64,000 nt of DNA from Bacteroidales bacterium (GCA_015060905.1 SUXQ01000013.1:1-64000); one strand, 5' to 3'. Positions 34,262 through 44,175 are shown, numbered from the stretch's first letter. Program-made: numbers and translations. Notes: generated by a model from the letters alone, not told the origin.

Positions 34262-35104
34262 ATGGGAAAAAACAAAATAAAAAGAAGCCTCACGCACAAA
34301 TACAGGCTTACCATACACGACGAAAATAAGCTTTTAGGCTTTAATGTTTCGCCCATAGGATTGATAATATCGCTTACACTATCGTTACTGATAGTGGTGG
34401 GAGTATTGTACCTGATAATTGTATTTACACCCGTCGGTGAGTATCTTCCCGGACACGTAAACGAAAAAGCCCGCGAAAAGCTGATACAGGAGGTGCTGCG
34501 CGTAGACTCGCTGAGAAACGAAATTGACAAACAAGGCAGGTATATTGCAAACATCAAAGCCATAATGTCAGGAGTAGAGATTGACAGCATACTGCCCCCC
34601 GACACACTCACCACCAAAGAGGGCTACCCGATAGAGGCAGGCGAAAAAGAGACAAAATTCGCCGAAGAATTCGAGCAAAAAGAGAAGTACAACTTAACGT
34701 CGCAAGCCTCGACAGTGGGCGCGTTGCAAGGGCTGCATCTTTTCCGTCCCACACAAGGAATGATAGCAAGAAAATTCGATGCCAATTTGCGCCACTATGG
34801 AGTAGACATTGCCGAAACTCCCGGCGAAAGTGTTCTTGCCATACTCGACGGAACAGTCATAATGAGCGACTATACTGCCAACGACGGCTATATGCTCGTC
34901 GTACAGCATAAGCAAAATTTAACATCGGTGTACCGCAACTGCAGCACAGTGCTTAAAAAGACAGGTGACAGGGTCACCGGTGGCGAAGTAATAGCCACGT
35001 TGGGAGAAGAGACAGAAGAAGAGCAGCAAAAAAAGCCCTATCTGCACTTTGAACTGTGGCACAGAGGCGAACCGCTCAACCCCGAAATTTATATTGCATT
35101 TTAA
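34262..35104 (+). CDS. M23 family metallopeptidase, membrane-anchored
   Basis: The 280-residue protein has a single N-terminal transmembrane segment (about 33-60, LIISLTLSLLIVVGVLYLIIV), a short charged linker that may form a coiled coil, and a C-terminal LytM/M23 domain with RHYGVDIAETPGESVLAILDG and LHFELWHRGEPLNPEIY. The zinc-ligand pattern H-x(n)-D and HxE-like LHFEL is present. M23 enzymes cleave peptidoglycan cross-links or act as activators of amidases; which applies is unknown. It lies between rimM and dxr. Confidence 0.88.
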   Translation: MGKNKIKRSLTHKYRLTIHDENKLLGFNVSPIGLIISLTLSLLIVVGVLYLIIVFTPVGEYLPGHVNEKAREKLIQEVLRVDSLRNEIDKQGRYIANIKAIMSGVEIDSILPPDTLTTKEGYPIEAGEKETKFAEEFEQKEKYNLTSQASTVGALQGLHLFRPTQGMIARKFDANLRHYGVDIAETPGESVLAILDGTVIMSDYTANDGYMLVVQHKQNLTSVYRNCSTVLKKTGDRVTGGEVIATLGEETEEEQQKKPYLHFELWHRGEPLNPEIYIAF

Positions 35105-35153
35105 AAACAGTTTGCGCGCACTCTGCACGACAAACGACAAAATAAACACAAAA

Positions 35154-36314
35154 ATGACAGAAAAACATAAAAGAGTGATAGCCGTGCTTGGCTCCACAGG
35201 CTCCATAGGCACACAGACACTGCAAGTGGTTGAAGAGCACCCCGAATGTTTCGAGGTTTACGCCCTGACAGCCAACGAGCGTGTGGAAGGACTTATAGAG
35301 CAGGCTCGTAAATTTCTTCCCGAGGCAGTAGTAATTGCCAACGAAGAAAAATACGAACAACTGAAAGAGGCACTGCAAGACCTTCCCATAAAAGTATACG
35401 CAGGCTACGAATCGGTGTGTCAAATAGTGCAGTCGCAGCCTATTGACATTGTAGTAACAGCCCTTGTAGGCTTTGCCGGACTGCGCCCCACGATAGAAGC
35501 AATAAAAGCAGGAAAAGCAATCGCCCTTGCCAACAAAGAGACAATGGTAGTTGCCGGCGAACTTATAAACGAGCTTGCCATAAAGCATCAAGTGCCCATT
35601 CTGCCGGTCGATTCGGAGCACTCGGCAATATTCCAATGCCTTGCCGGGGAAAGCGACAATCGGGTGGAAAAAATTATCCTTACAGCCTCGGGAGGCCCCT
35701 TCCGCACATTCAGCAAAGAGCAGCTTGAAAGTGTCACAAAAGAGCAGGCACTGAAACACCCCAATTGGAATATGGGTGCCAAAATAACCATAGACTCGGC
35801 CTCCATGATGAACAAAGGATTGGAAGTAATAGAGGCACGATGGCTCTTCGGAGTAAAGCCCGAGGAAATAGAGGTTGTCGTACATCCGCAATCGGTGATA
35901 CACTCGATGGTACAATTTGCCGACGGCGCTGTAAAAGCCCAATTGGGAACGCCGGACATGCGACTGCCCATAATGTACGCACTATCCTACCCCACACGAC
36001 TGCCGTCGAGTTTCGAGAGACTTAATTTCGCTACAATGAAAGAACTTACCTTCGAACAGCCGGACACTGAGCGTTTCCCAAACTTGCAGCTTGCCTACCA
36101 TGCGCTGACGATGGGTGGAAACATGCCCTGCGTGCTAAACGCCGCCAACGAAGTGTGTGTGTCAGCCTTTCTAAGTGATAAAATAAAATTCACGGAAATG
36201 AGCCGACTGATAGAGCGCGCCATGCAAAGTGCCGACTATCGTCTGAAGCCCACGCTCGACAACCTTTTCGACACCGACAAACAGACAAGGCAAATGGTAA
36301 AAGGATGGATTTGA
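35154..36314 (+). CDS. dxr: 1-deoxy-D-xylulose 5-phosphate reductoisomerase
   Basis: The 386-residue protein matches Dxr: NADPH-binding AVLGSTGSIGTQTLQVV, ANKETMVVAGEL, PVDSEHSAIFQCL, ASGGPFR and KITIDSASMMNKGLE. It makes 2-C-methyl-erythritol 4-phosphate, the second MEP-pathway step; dxs lies at 17.7-19.6 kb. The ATG at 35154 gives MTEKHKRVIAVLG and standard length. An in-frame upstream start overlaps the M23 gene and is rejected. Dxr is the target of fosmidomycin. Confidence 0.96.
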   Translation: MTEKHKRVIAVLGSTGSIGTQTLQVVEEHPECFEVYALTANERVEGLIEQARKFLPEAVVIANEEKYEQLKEALQDLPIKVYAGYESVCQIVQSQPIDIVVTALVGFAGLRPTIEAIKAGKAIALANKETMVVAGELINELAIKHQVPILPVDSEHSAIFQCLAGESDNRVEKIILTASGGPFRTFSKEQLESVTKEQALKHPNWNMGAKITIDSASMMNKGLEVIEARWLFGVKPEEIEVVVHPQSVIHSMVQFADGAVKAQLGTPDMRLPIMYALSYPTRLPSSFERLNFATMKELTFEQPDTERFPNLQLAYHALTMGGNMPCVLNAANEVCVSAFLSDKIKFTEMSRLIERAMQSADYRLKPTLDNLFDTDKQTRQMVKGWI

Positions 36315-36372
36315 AAAACCTTATGAATAAAAAGACGTTTAACCTTAAAATAGATGTAGAAAACTAAAATTT

Positions 36373-37695
36373 ATGGAAATATTTTTAATACGCGCCCTTC
36401 AACTGATTATGGCACTTAGTTTATTGGTGCTTGTTCACGAGTTTGGACATTTTATATTTTCGAGAATATTCAAAGTGAGAGTAGAGAAATTCTATCTTTT
36501 CTTCGACTATAAATTCTCGCTCTTCAAATGGAAGCCCAAGAACAGCGACACAGAGTATGGCATCGGCTGGCTGCCCCTCGGCGGATATTGCAAAATATCG
36601 GGCATGATAGACGAGTCGATGGACACCGAGCAGATGAAACTGCCGCCCCAACCATACGAATTTCGCGCAAAGCCGGCCTACCAGCGTCTGCTGATAATGA
36701 TAGGCGGAGTGCTTTTCAACTTTATTCTCGCCCTGTTCATCTATTCGATGATTCTTTTCACATGGGGCGAGAGCTACTATGATGTACAAAAAGCCACCTA
36801 CGGAATGGAATTTAACGAAGAGGCAAAGGCTATAGGCTTTGTAGACGGCGACATTATGCTGCGCAGCGGCACAGACGACCTTAAAAAGTACGACGTAGAC
36901 CTGTTACGAAAAATCATAGATGAAAAGAGCGTAACAGTGCTTCGCGACGGCAAAGAGACAACCATAAACATTCCCGAAGAGTTCGGACTTCTTGACATTG
37001 GCAAGGAAACACCTTTTATGCAATATAGAATACCCGCAGTAATAGACAGCATACTGCCGGGAAGCGCAGCAGCCCTCGCAGGCGTGCAGCGCGGCGACAG
37101 CATCGTAAATATCGCAGGTAAAAGCATAAATTCGTGGTACAAGCTGACAACCGCACTCGAAGAGCTTAAAGCAACAGGCAACAACAATGTAAACATCACA
37201 GCCATAAGAGGCGGCGAGGAGATAATGCTCACAGCCCGTGTAGACTCGACATATAAATTGGGAGTGATGCCCCGCGAACTTGGCTACAAGCCCGTAGAGA
37301 TTGAGTATGGATTCTTTGAGTCGTTCCCCGCCGGAGCAGCATACGGATGCAACGTGCTCAAAGGTTACGTCAGCGACTTTAAATATGTATTTTCGAGCGA
37401 GGGCGCAAAGTCGGTGGGCATGTTCGGCACAATAGGCAGCATGTTCCCCTCAGTGTGGGATTGGCACCGATTCTGGCTGATGACAGCATTCTTGTCAATC
37501 GTCCTTGCCTTTATGAACATATTGCCCATTCCTGCACTTGACGGCGGCCACGTGCTATTCTTGCTTGTAGAGGTAATCACGGGACGCAAGCCCAGCGACA
37601 AATTTCTCGAATATGCACAAATGGCGGGAATGATAATACTGTTAGGACTGTTCCTGCTCGCCACATACAATGATATTACAAGATTCCTATTCTGA
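36373..37695 (+). CDS. rseP: Site-2 protease RseP
   Basis: The 440-residue intramembrane zinc protease has HEFGH (residues 22-26) in the first transmembrane helix, GGYCKISGM shortly after, a PDZ region around 220-290 (PGSAAALAGVQRGDSIVNI), and the C-terminal LPIPALDGGHVLFLLVE that supplies the Asp zinc ligand. RseP-type proteases cut anti-sigma factors and leftover signal peptides. It lies 58 nt after dxr. Its stop codon shares a base with the serpin ATG (TGATG). Confidence 0.95.
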   Translation: MEIFLIRALQLIMALSLLVLVHEFGHFIFSRIFKVRVEKFYLFFDYKFSLFKWKPKNSDTEYGIGWLPLGGYCKISGMIDESMDTEQMKLPPQPYEFRAKPAYQRLLIMIGGVLFNFILALFIYSMILFTWGESYYDVQKATYGMEFNEEAKAIGFVDGDIMLRSGTDDLKKYDVDLLRKIIDEKSVTVLRDGKETTINIPEEFGLLDIGKETPFMQYRIPAVIDSILPGSAAALAGVQRGDSIVNIAGKSINSWYKLTTALEELKATGNNNVNITAIRGGEEIMLTARVDSTYKLGVMPRELGYKPVEIEYGFFESFPAGAAYGCNVLKGYVSDFKYVFSSEGAKSVGMFGTIGSMFPSVWDWHRFWLMTAFLSIVLAFMNILPIPALDGGHVLFLLVEVITGRKPSDKFLEYAQMAGMIILLGLFLLATYNDITRFLF

Positions 37696-38921
37696 TGAAA
37701 AAGATATTTTACATAATAGCAATGGCAGTGACAATAGCATCGTGCGGCACAACAACACAAAGCTCGTTGCCTGATGCACAAAATACTCAACTGACCAACA
37801 GTGACCGCGAAACGACACGCAAGGCAAACAAATTCTCGCTGAAATTGTTTGCGCAAACATATAAAAACGAAAAAGACGGAGACAACTTCTGCGTATCGCC
37901 GCTAAGCGCGTCGTTGGCACTATCGATGGCAGCCAACGGAGCCGAGGGTACCACACGCGAACAGATGTACACCACATTAGGATTTTCGGACACAGACGTC
38001 GAGAAAATAAACGCCCACCAGAAAAAGACAATAGGCAGATTGAGCACACTCGACCCCGAAAGAGTAACACTGAACATAGCAAACTCCATGTGGGTAAACG
38101 AGAATTTCAAAATAAAAAAGGGATTCGAGAAAAATAACACCAAATTTTACGACGCAACCGTAAAAAATATAAAGTTCGACGCAGCAGCAGTAAATGCCAT
38201 AAACGACTGGTGCGCACAAAAAACCGAAGGAAAAATCTCGGAAATAATAAAAGAGATTGACCCGATGGCACAACTTTTCCTTATAAACGCCATCTACTTC
38301 AACAGCCGCTGGACAACAGTCTTTAACAAAGAAAATACAAAAGAGGAGGAATTTACCAAAGAGAATGGGGAAAAGGTAAAGGTACAGATGATGTTCCAAA
38401 ATGCAAAAATTCCCTACTACGAAAATGACTACATGCAGATGGCCGCAAAATCCTTTGGCGACGAGTATTTTGAAATGCTCTTCATACTGCCGCGTGAAGG
38501 GGTGACAATGGACAGATGCGTGGAACTGCTCGCCGACAGTTTCGACACATGGAACAAGGCACGCGAAAAAGAGGAAGTTAATCTGAGCCTGCCCCGCTAC
38601 AAAGCCGAGTATGGCACAAGCCTGAAAAAAACATTGCAGAGCATGGGCATGAGCGATGCATTCACCCCCGGCAAGGCCAACTTTGACGCGCTGAGCGCAG
38701 AGGCCCTGTGCATAGGCAACGTACTGCAAAAAACATTTGTAAAGGTAGACGAAGAGGGAGCCGAGGCTGCAGCCGTAACATCCGTCTCGTTGGAAACAAT
38801 GTCATTAGGCCCTCCCCAACCAAAAAATATGGTACTTAACCGTCCTTTTATATATATAATAAGGGACAGAGGAGCAGGGAACATCCTTTTCATCGGTAAA
38901 AACGGCTGCCCCAAAGAATAA
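37695..38921 (+). CDS. Serpin family lipoprotein, inhibitory type
   Basis: The 408-residue protein has a lipoprotein signal (lipobox TIASC, Cys17) and a full serpin fold: NFCVSPLSASLALSMAANGA, NINDWC-type AINDWCAQKTEGKI, LINAIYFNSRW, and the C-terminal NRPFIYIIRD. The reactive-centre hinge is EEGAEAAAVT (353-362), with small residues as needed for strand insertion and inhibition. Aligned by length to alpha-1-antitrypsin, P1-P1' falls on Met369-Ser370. It probably inhibits a host or competitor serine protease at the cell surface. It overlaps the rseP stop. Confidence 0.92.
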   Translation: MKKIFYIIAMAVTIASCGTTTQSSLPDAQNTQLTNSDRETTRKANKFSLKLFAQTYKNEKDGDNFCVSPLSASLALSMAANGAEGTTREQMYTTLGFSDTDVEKINAHQKKTIGRLSTLDPERVTLNIANSMWVNENFKIKKGFEKNNTKFYDATVKNIKFDAAAVNAINDWCAQKTEGKISEIIKEIDPMAQLFLINAIYFNSRWTTVFNKENTKEEEFTKENGEKVKVQMMFQNAKIPYYENDYMQMAAKSFGDEYFEMLFILPREGVTMDRCVELLADSFDTWNKAREKEEVNLSLPRYKAEYGTSLKKTLQSMGMSDAFTPGKANFDALSAEALCIGNVLQKTFVKVDEEGAEAAAVTSVSLETMSLGPPQPKNMVLNRPFIYIIRDRGAGNILFIGKNGCPKE

Positions 38922-38952
38922 ACAAAATTACTAACAAAATAAAACAAAAAAA

Positions 38953-40323
38953 ATGAAAAGACTATTTGGAACATGCTTGCTACTTCTTATAGTATTAGCA
39001 AGTTTCGCAAAAGCCCCGAAGTATGTATTTTATTTCATTGGCGACGGAATGGGCCCCTCGCACGTATTAGGAACAGAACTTTACATGGGCGAACTTAAAG
39101 GCGAAATAGGACGCCCAACCAAACTATGTCTCACACAATTCCCCAAGAGTGCCTTTGTAACAACATTCTCCAAGAGCAACGGAGTAACAGACTCGGCTGC
39201 ATCGGGCACAGCCCTCGCAACCGGCAGCAAGACAAAGAACGGCTATTTGGGCGTAACAATGGAAGGTACACCCGTATACAGCGTCGCACACGCAGCAAAA
39301 GAGGCCGGATACGCAGTGGGCGTATCAACAACCGTAGGCATCAACCACGCAACACCCGGAGCATTCTATGCCCATCAGCCCGGACGCTCAAGATACTATG
39401 AGATTGGTAAGGACATGGTAACAGCCGGCTACGACTTCTACGCAGGTGGCGACCTTTTGGGCTCAGAAGAAAATCGCAACGAAGTTTACGAAAGTGCCAA
39501 AGAGCAGGGCTACACAATAGCCCGAGGCTTCGAAGATTACAAGCAAAATGGTAAAAATGCAAAGAAACTGATGCTCTACCAAAAAGAAGTTGCAACAGAG
39601 CTTCCCTATGCTATCGACCGCGAGGAAGGTGACCTTACATTGGCGCAAATAACCGAAGCAGGAATCGAATATCTTAGCAAAAAGAGTAAAAAAGGATTCT
39701 TCTTTATGGTCGAGGGCGGTAAGATAGATTACGCTTCACATGCCGACGATGGCGCAACAATGCTCAACGAAGTTATAGACTTTGACAATGCCATAAAGGT
39801 AGCATACGAATTCTACAAGAAACACCCCAACGAGACACTTATCGTAGTAACAGCCGACCACGAGACAGGAGGATTGGTACTCGGCTACAGCGGAGCATAC
39901 GCACTTAATCTTAAACTGCTCGCAGCACAGAAAGTCAGCGCCGACAGAATGGGCTCTATATTGCGTCGCGCCAGCCGTGCAAGAATGGAGCTTCGCTGGG
40001 AGAGAGTACAGGAACTTCTGAAAGAGAATTTCGGTCTTTGGGACACAGTGGAACTTACAAAAGAGGAGACTCACGAGCTAAGATCGTACTTCGAGCAAGC
40101 ATACGCAACAACAGACATTGCTAAGCGCGAGAGCAAACTTACATCAATTGCCACAAGAGCCAAGCAGATTATTAACCACAAGGCTCTTCTTTCGTGGGCA
40201 GGTCCCAACCACTCGGCAAGTTTCGTGCCTCTCTTTGCAATCGGCGCAGGAGCCGAGAAATTCGACGGAGTAATTGATAATACAGATATTCCCAAGATAA
40301 TTAAGAAAATTGCAAAGTACTAA
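38953..40323 (+). CDS. Secreted alkaline phosphatase
   Basis: The 456-residue protein has a signal peptide (about 1-20) and the alkaline phosphatase core: metal-binding FIGDGMGPSH (Asp31), nucleophile Ser81 in VTDSAASGTALATG, VEGGKIDYASHADDG, TADHETGG, and a late WAGPNHSASFVP carrying a zinc-ligand His. It should hydrolyse phosphomonoesters in the periplasm. It lies 31 nt after the serpin gene and is followed by a strong hairpin. No pho-box could be judged. Confidence 0.93.
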   Translation: MKRLFGTCLLLLIVLASFAKAPKYVFYFIGDGMGPSHVLGTELYMGELKGEIGRPTKLCLTQFPKSAFVTTFSKSNGVTDSAASGTALATGSKTKNGYLGVTMEGTPVYSVAHAAKEAGYAVGVSTTVGINHATPGAFYAHQPGRSRYYEIGKDMVTAGYDFYAGGDLLGSEENRNEVYESAKEQGYTIARGFEDYKQNGKNAKKLMLYQKEVATELPYAIDREEGDLTLAQITEAGIEYLSKKSKKGFFFMVEGGKIDYASHADDGATMLNEVIDFDNAIKVAYEFYKKHPNETLIVVTADHETGGLVLGYSGAYALNLKLLAAQKVSADRMGSILRRASRARMELRWERVQELLKENFGLWDTVELTKEETHELRSYFEQAYATTDIAKRESKLTSIATRAKQIINHKALLSWAGPNHSASFVPLFAIGAGAEKFDGVIDNTDIPKIIKKIAKY

Positions 40324-40345
40324 TATTCGAGTAATACATACATTA

Positions 40346-40385
40346 AAAAGCGAGCAGATGCCTCAGTTGCATCTGCTCGCTTTTT
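40346..40385. terminator. Bidirectional terminator between alkaline phosphatase and glycosyltransferase genes
   Basis: AAAAAGCGAGCAGATGC (40346-40362) pairs perfectly with GCATCTGCTCGCTTTTT (40369-40385), a 17-bp stem with a 6-nt loop, ending in T5 on both strands. It lies between convergent genes, 22 nt after the phosphatase stop and 9 nt from the glycosyltransferase stop. Confidence 0.92.
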
Positions 40386-40394
40386 GAATTTCGT

Positions 40395-41945
40395 TTACTG
40401 CTTGTTGGCTTCCAGCCATTCTGCAGCTTTCTGCTTGTTAAAAACAAATAGAAATGTTTCGGGATTTTCCATTTGTCCTATGATTGTAAAAATATCAGGA
40501 TGTTTCTGCAAGCATGGTAGCAAATAGCGATAGGTGGAATTGAATCCTAATTGCTCGAATATCACATAATCGACCTTTTTATCGAGCATATTTTGCAGCA
40601 TAAGCGCCGTATTTTCATTCTCGAGAAAGTTTACTCCGCGCATTCCCGATGTTGCATAGAGTAGTTCGGGCTTACGCGAACATACTATTGCATCAGCATC
40701 TTTCCGAGCAAGATATTTTCCCATACTGAAGAAATTGGCATATTGTGGCGGAAATTGTTGCTCGGCCCAAAAGCGCAGGTCTTTAAGCGTATGTTTATTG
40801 CCTATACTCTCTTGCATGGTTGCGGGAACAAACAACAACAGCAGTATCCACGCAGAAAATCCGCACTTCAGATATTTTTTTGTCAGATATTCGCAAACTT
40901 TATAAAGTCCCACAAAAAGCGCCATAGTCAGGAAAGGGGTTGCGCTTGTCAGATAGCGATATTGGCTGGGGACGTTGAACAGCGATATTATGCCTATCGT
41001 ACCGCAGAAGTAGAAGAACAGCGGCCAACGCAGTTTGCCCATGCTCCAAAAGCCGTATAGCACTGCCGCCAGAAGTATTATTCCGAAAATCCATAGCGCA
41101 ACACCTGTCGGCTCGTTGTAATCTACGGGAACAAAGGGGATTATACTCTCGGGCATTGCCTGTGTGATGAGCATCTTTGTGGTCGAAAAGATGTTCGTAA
41201 AATCTATCTGGCTGGTGTATCGCGATTGGTTAAGCCCTAAAATAGCGTTGCGCAGCATCCACGGCAGGTAGCCTATGGCAACTGCCCCGACGACTGCCGC
41301 CGACTGTGCATAGCGACGCATGAACAGAAGTCCCAGAATAAAGCCGGCAATAATGGCTATTGCCTGTGTACGTATGTAGTATGCAAAGACTATCAGTGCC
41401 AGCATTATATAAAAACGAGGCATTCGCCACACAGGAATCTTATCCTGCTCCTCTTTTTTCGTGACACTTTGGAAAAGCCAAAAGACAAGGGCCATGCAGC
41501 AGAAACATGATGCTTCGCTCATCATCATTGTGGTAAATTCGAGCAGATGCGGAGTAATGAGCATTGCCGAACATGCAAGAAACGCAAGGCTGCGTTTGAA
41601 TCCTGCGCGTACCATTATAGAGAATAGCAGCATCACTCCCACGAAAAGAAACGCTCCGTTGAGTATCTTTTGTGCCACGATGCTGTCGGTAACCATGCGC
41701 AGCGGAGCCATCAGCAGCGGGTAGCCCGGAGGAAAATGTGCAGTTGCCTTTCCCAACATGTCTGCGTATCCGTTGCCCTGTGCCAACGAGGTTGCATATA
41801 TAAAATAGTAGCAGTTGTCGCCGTTAAGGTTTATTTTGCTGTCAAATACATAGGAAAAGGATATTACAAATATTGCAAAAAGTGCAATTCCCCACAGTAA
41901 GTTCGGCGATTTTAGAAATTTAGTCATCTTTTTTATCATTTTCAA
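40395..41945 (-). CDS. Polytopic glycosyltransferase, ArnT/PMT-like (GT-C fold)
   Basis: The 516-residue protein has about eleven hydrophobic segments. An extracytoplasmic loop after the first (NLNGDNCYYFIYATSLAQGN, then HFPPGYPLLMAPLRM) has the acidic DxD-like pattern typical of GT-C enzymes using polyprenyl-phosphate sugars. A soluble C-terminal domain follows (about 420-516). Candidate roles are sugar transfer to lipid A, a surface glycan or secreted proteins. It is separated from pepP by a hairpin, so it may have its own promoter. Confidence 0.72.
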   Translation of the reverse strand: MKMIKKMTKFLKSPNLLWGIALFAIFVISFSYVFDSKINLNGDNCYYFIYATSLAQGNGYADMLGKATAHFPPGYPLLMAPLRMVTDSIVAQKILNGAFLFVGVMLLFSIMVRAGFKRSLAFLACSAMLITPHLLEFTTMMMSEASCFCCMALVFWLFQSVTKKEEQDKIPVWRMPRFYIMLALIVFAYYIRTQAIAIIAGFILGLLFMRRYAQSAAVVGAVAIGYLPWMLRNAILGLNQSRYTSQIDFTNIFSTTKMLITQAMPESIIPFVPVDYNEPTGVALWIFGIILLAAVLYGFWSMGKLRWPLFFYFCGTIGIISLFNVPSQYRYLTSATPFLTMALFVGLYKVCEYLTKKYLKCGFSAWILLLLFVPATMQESIGNKHTLKDLRFWAEQQFPPQYANFFSMGKYLARKDADAIVCSRKPELLYATSGMRGVNFLENENTALMLQNMLDKKVDYVIFEQLGFNSTYRYLLPCLQKHPDIFTIIGQMENPETFLFVFNKQKAAEWLEANKQ

Positions 41946-41957
41946 TTATTGCAATCT

Positions 41958-42001
41958 AATAAGAGTGGGTCAGAAACTAAAATTTCCGACACACTCTTAT
42001 T
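41958..42001 (-). terminator. Terminator-like hairpin after pepP
   Basis: AATAAGAGTG (41958-41967) pairs with CACTCTTATT (41992-42001), and an inner arm GTCaGAAA/TTTCcGAC continues the stem with one mismatch. It lies 11 nt after the pepP stop on the minus strand and 12 nt before the glycosyltransferase ATG. Confidence 0.7.
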
Positions 42002-42012
42002 GACACTGTTTA

Positions 42013-43404
42013 TTAAGAATTGTGCTCCGCTTCAATCTCCTCGGGTGACATTGGCTTATATTTACCCAAGCGACGGGCACCACCCTCGAATACAAGGTAA
42101 TCCTCTTCGTTGCGTATGCCGCCAAAGTTGCGCCATGCGTCCAGCTTATCATAGCAGATAAAGTCGGTAAACTGTTTCTCGGCACGCCACTTATCGATAA
42201 GGTCGGGGATGAAATATATTCCCGGCTCTACGGTAAATACAAAGCCCGGCTCAAGGGCGCGTGCGAGGCGCAAAGACTTAAAGCCAAACTGTGTGCTCTT
42301 CGAGCGTCCCTCTTCGTAACCAACGTTCACCTCTCCGAAATTTTCCATGTCGTGAACATCGAGTCCCATCATGTGGCCAAGGCCGTGAGGCAGGAACATG
42401 CAGGCTGCTCCGGCAAGGGCTGCCTCTTCGGGGTTACCTTTCATCAGCCCTAAGTCTACCATTCCTTTGGCAATCTCTGTAAGCACAATATTGTGTACGT
42501 TGCGATACTCGACGCCCGGCTTTATGGCATTTGTGGCTGCAAGATGCGCGCGACGCAATATGTTGCATACTATGCGCTGTTGTTCGGTAAATTGCTTGCC
42601 TACGGGCATTGTGGTTGTAAGGTCGCCCGCATAGTGCATTGCATTTTCACAACCACTGTCGAGCAGGAACATCTGTCCTTCTTTCAGCGGAGTTGTTCCG
42701 TATGCATGATTGTGCAGTGTCTGTCCGTTTACGGTGGCGATAATGGGGAACGATAGTCCGAAATTGTGCTTAGCCGCTTCGGCCTGCACAATGGCAACAA
42801 TTTCGCTCTCTGTAACGCCGGGACGAACGGCGCGCATGGCTGCGCAGTGCATGTCTACCGACACGCCTATGGCCTCTTCTATCTGCTCAATTTCCTCGGC
42901 ACTCTTGTAGTTACGCTGGTTGATTACGGCCTTTACAAACTTCATCGACACAGCAGCTTTTTGCTCGGCGGGCACTATTCCCAAAAGTTCCTGCAGCCAC
43001 ACTTGATGCTCGCCTCGGTAGGGTGGAAGAAAATGTATCGTCTGTCCTTTCTCCCGTGCCTTTTTCAGATAAACGGCAAGCTGGGCCATAGGCATTGTAT
43101 CGCTGATGCCCACTCGCTCGCACTTTTCCTTGATGGTGGGCTGCACTCCCGTCCACACAATGTCGTCGATGGTAAGCTCGTCGCCAAAGATAATCTCTTT
43201 ATCCTCGTCAATGTCTATGATGGCTGCAAGCCCTGCGTAGTCCGATGCAAAATAGTATAAAAATGTGGAATCCTGACGAAAATGGTAGATATTATCGGCA
43301 TAATTCATTCCTGTCTCGCCGTTTCCGAGGAAAAGCAACAGGCCGCTACCCACACTCTGTTTCAGAATGTGGCGACGCTCTATATAAGTTTCTTTTGCAA
43401 ACAT
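42013..43404 (-). CDS. pepP: Xaa-Pro aminopeptidase (M24B)
   Basis: The 463-residue protein has the aminopeptidase P N-terminal domain (about 1-170) and the pita-bread M24 domain, with metal-ligand stretches LLDSGCENAMHYAGDLTTTM, FLPHGLGHMMGLDVHD and FTVEPGIYF. It removes N-terminal residues before proline and is cytoplasmic, as no signal is present. It lies 23 nt downstream of a GT2 gene within a surface-polysaccharide gene run, which is probably incidental. Confidence 0.94.
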   Translation of the reverse strand: MFAKETYIERRHILKQSVGSGLLLFLGNGETGMNYADNIYHFRQDSTFLYYFASDYAGLAAIIDIDEDKEIIFGDELTIDDIVWTGVQPTIKEKCERVGISDTMPMAQLAVYLKKAREKGQTIHFLPPYRGEHQVWLQELLGIVPAEQKAAVSMKFVKAVINQRNYKSAEEIEQIEEAIGVSVDMHCAAMRAVRPGVTESEIVAIVQAEAAKHNFGLSFPIIATVNGQTLHNHAYGTTPLKEGQMFLLDSGCENAMHYAGDLTTTMPVGKQFTEQQRIVCNILRRAHLAATNAIKPGVEYRNVHNIVLTEIAKGMVDLGLMKGNPEEAALAGAACMFLPHGLGHMMGLDVHDMENFGEVNVGYEEGRSKSTQFGFKSLRLARALEPGFVFTVEPGIYFIPDLIDKWRAEKQFTDFICYDKLDAWRNFGGIRNEEDYLVFEGGARRLGKYKPMSPEEIEAEHNS

Positions 43405-43427
43405 AGTATATATCTTTTAAAGGTTAG

Positions 43428-44171
43428 TTATCTTTTTATAATTGCGCGCACCACGAACCATGCGTGTCGCAACATTGTGGGCAACAGCCCGTAGTGTTTC
43501 GCCATTATGCGGAAACGCTCTATAAGCGAAGCTCTGTGATTCTGCAAAGATAATCCATTTTGCAGATAATCGACAATTACAACGTTCGTATTTACAATAT
43601 CTTTTGATTTTTTCATCACTCGTATGCACCAATCGACGTCCGCCGAGAAACGGTAGGAAAGGTCGTAGGCGGGGGCCAATATCCTGCGGGCAAAAAAGGC
43701 CTGATGGCACACGAGCATTCCGTGACGGAAACTGCGCCAATCGAGTTTCTCGGGTGCTTGCAGACGACGCATGCGAACAAAATTCCGCTCTTCGTCCACT
43801 TCGGCCGTCTCGCCATAGAGAATATCGGGCAGCGTATCTTTGTCGGGGATTGCTGCAACCATCCTCTCGAGTACGTCAGGAGCGTGGAAACTGTCGCCGG
43901 CATTCAGGAAGCACAGATAATCGCCCGTTGCTCGTTCAATGCCTTTGTTCATTGCGTCGTACAGACCTTTGTCACGCTCGCTGACGAGGCACGCAATTTC
44001 CACTGCGCTGTTGCGCACCTTCTCCACTGTTCCATCCGACGAGCCGCCGTCGATGAGCAGAAATTCAAAGTTGCGGTAGGTCTGTGCGACAATGCTCTGC
44101 AACGTCGGCTCGATGACCGACGCAGCATTGTAGGTTACGGTTATTATCGAGAATTTGGGAGAGTGTTTCAT
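43428..44171 (-). CDS. Family 2 glycosyltransferase
   Basis: The 247-residue protein has the GT-A family 2 pattern: FSIITVTYNAASVIEPTLQSI, the LLIDGGSSDGTVE stretch, SERDKGLYDAMNKGI and the DxD-like region FLNAGDSFHAPD. This is the WcaA/WaaE-like type that adds single sugars to cell-surface glycans. A short C-terminal hydrophobic stretch is amphipathic. It is 4 nt after the YfhO-like gene in the same minus-strand run. The donor and acceptor cannot be deduced. Confidence 0.88.
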   Translation of the reverse strand: MKHSPKFSIITVTYNAASVIEPTLQSIVAQTYRNFEFLLIDGGSSDGTVEKVRNSAVEIACLVSERDKGLYDAMNKGIERATGDYLCFLNAGDSFHAPDVLERMVAAIPDKDTLPDILYGETAEVDEERNFVRMRRLQAPEKLDWRSFRHGMLVCHQAFFARRILAPAYDLSYRFSADVDWCIRVMKKSKDIVNTNVVIVDYLQNGLSLQNHRASLIERFRIMAKHYGLLPTMLRHAWFVVRAIIKR

Positions 44172-44175
44172 GGGG

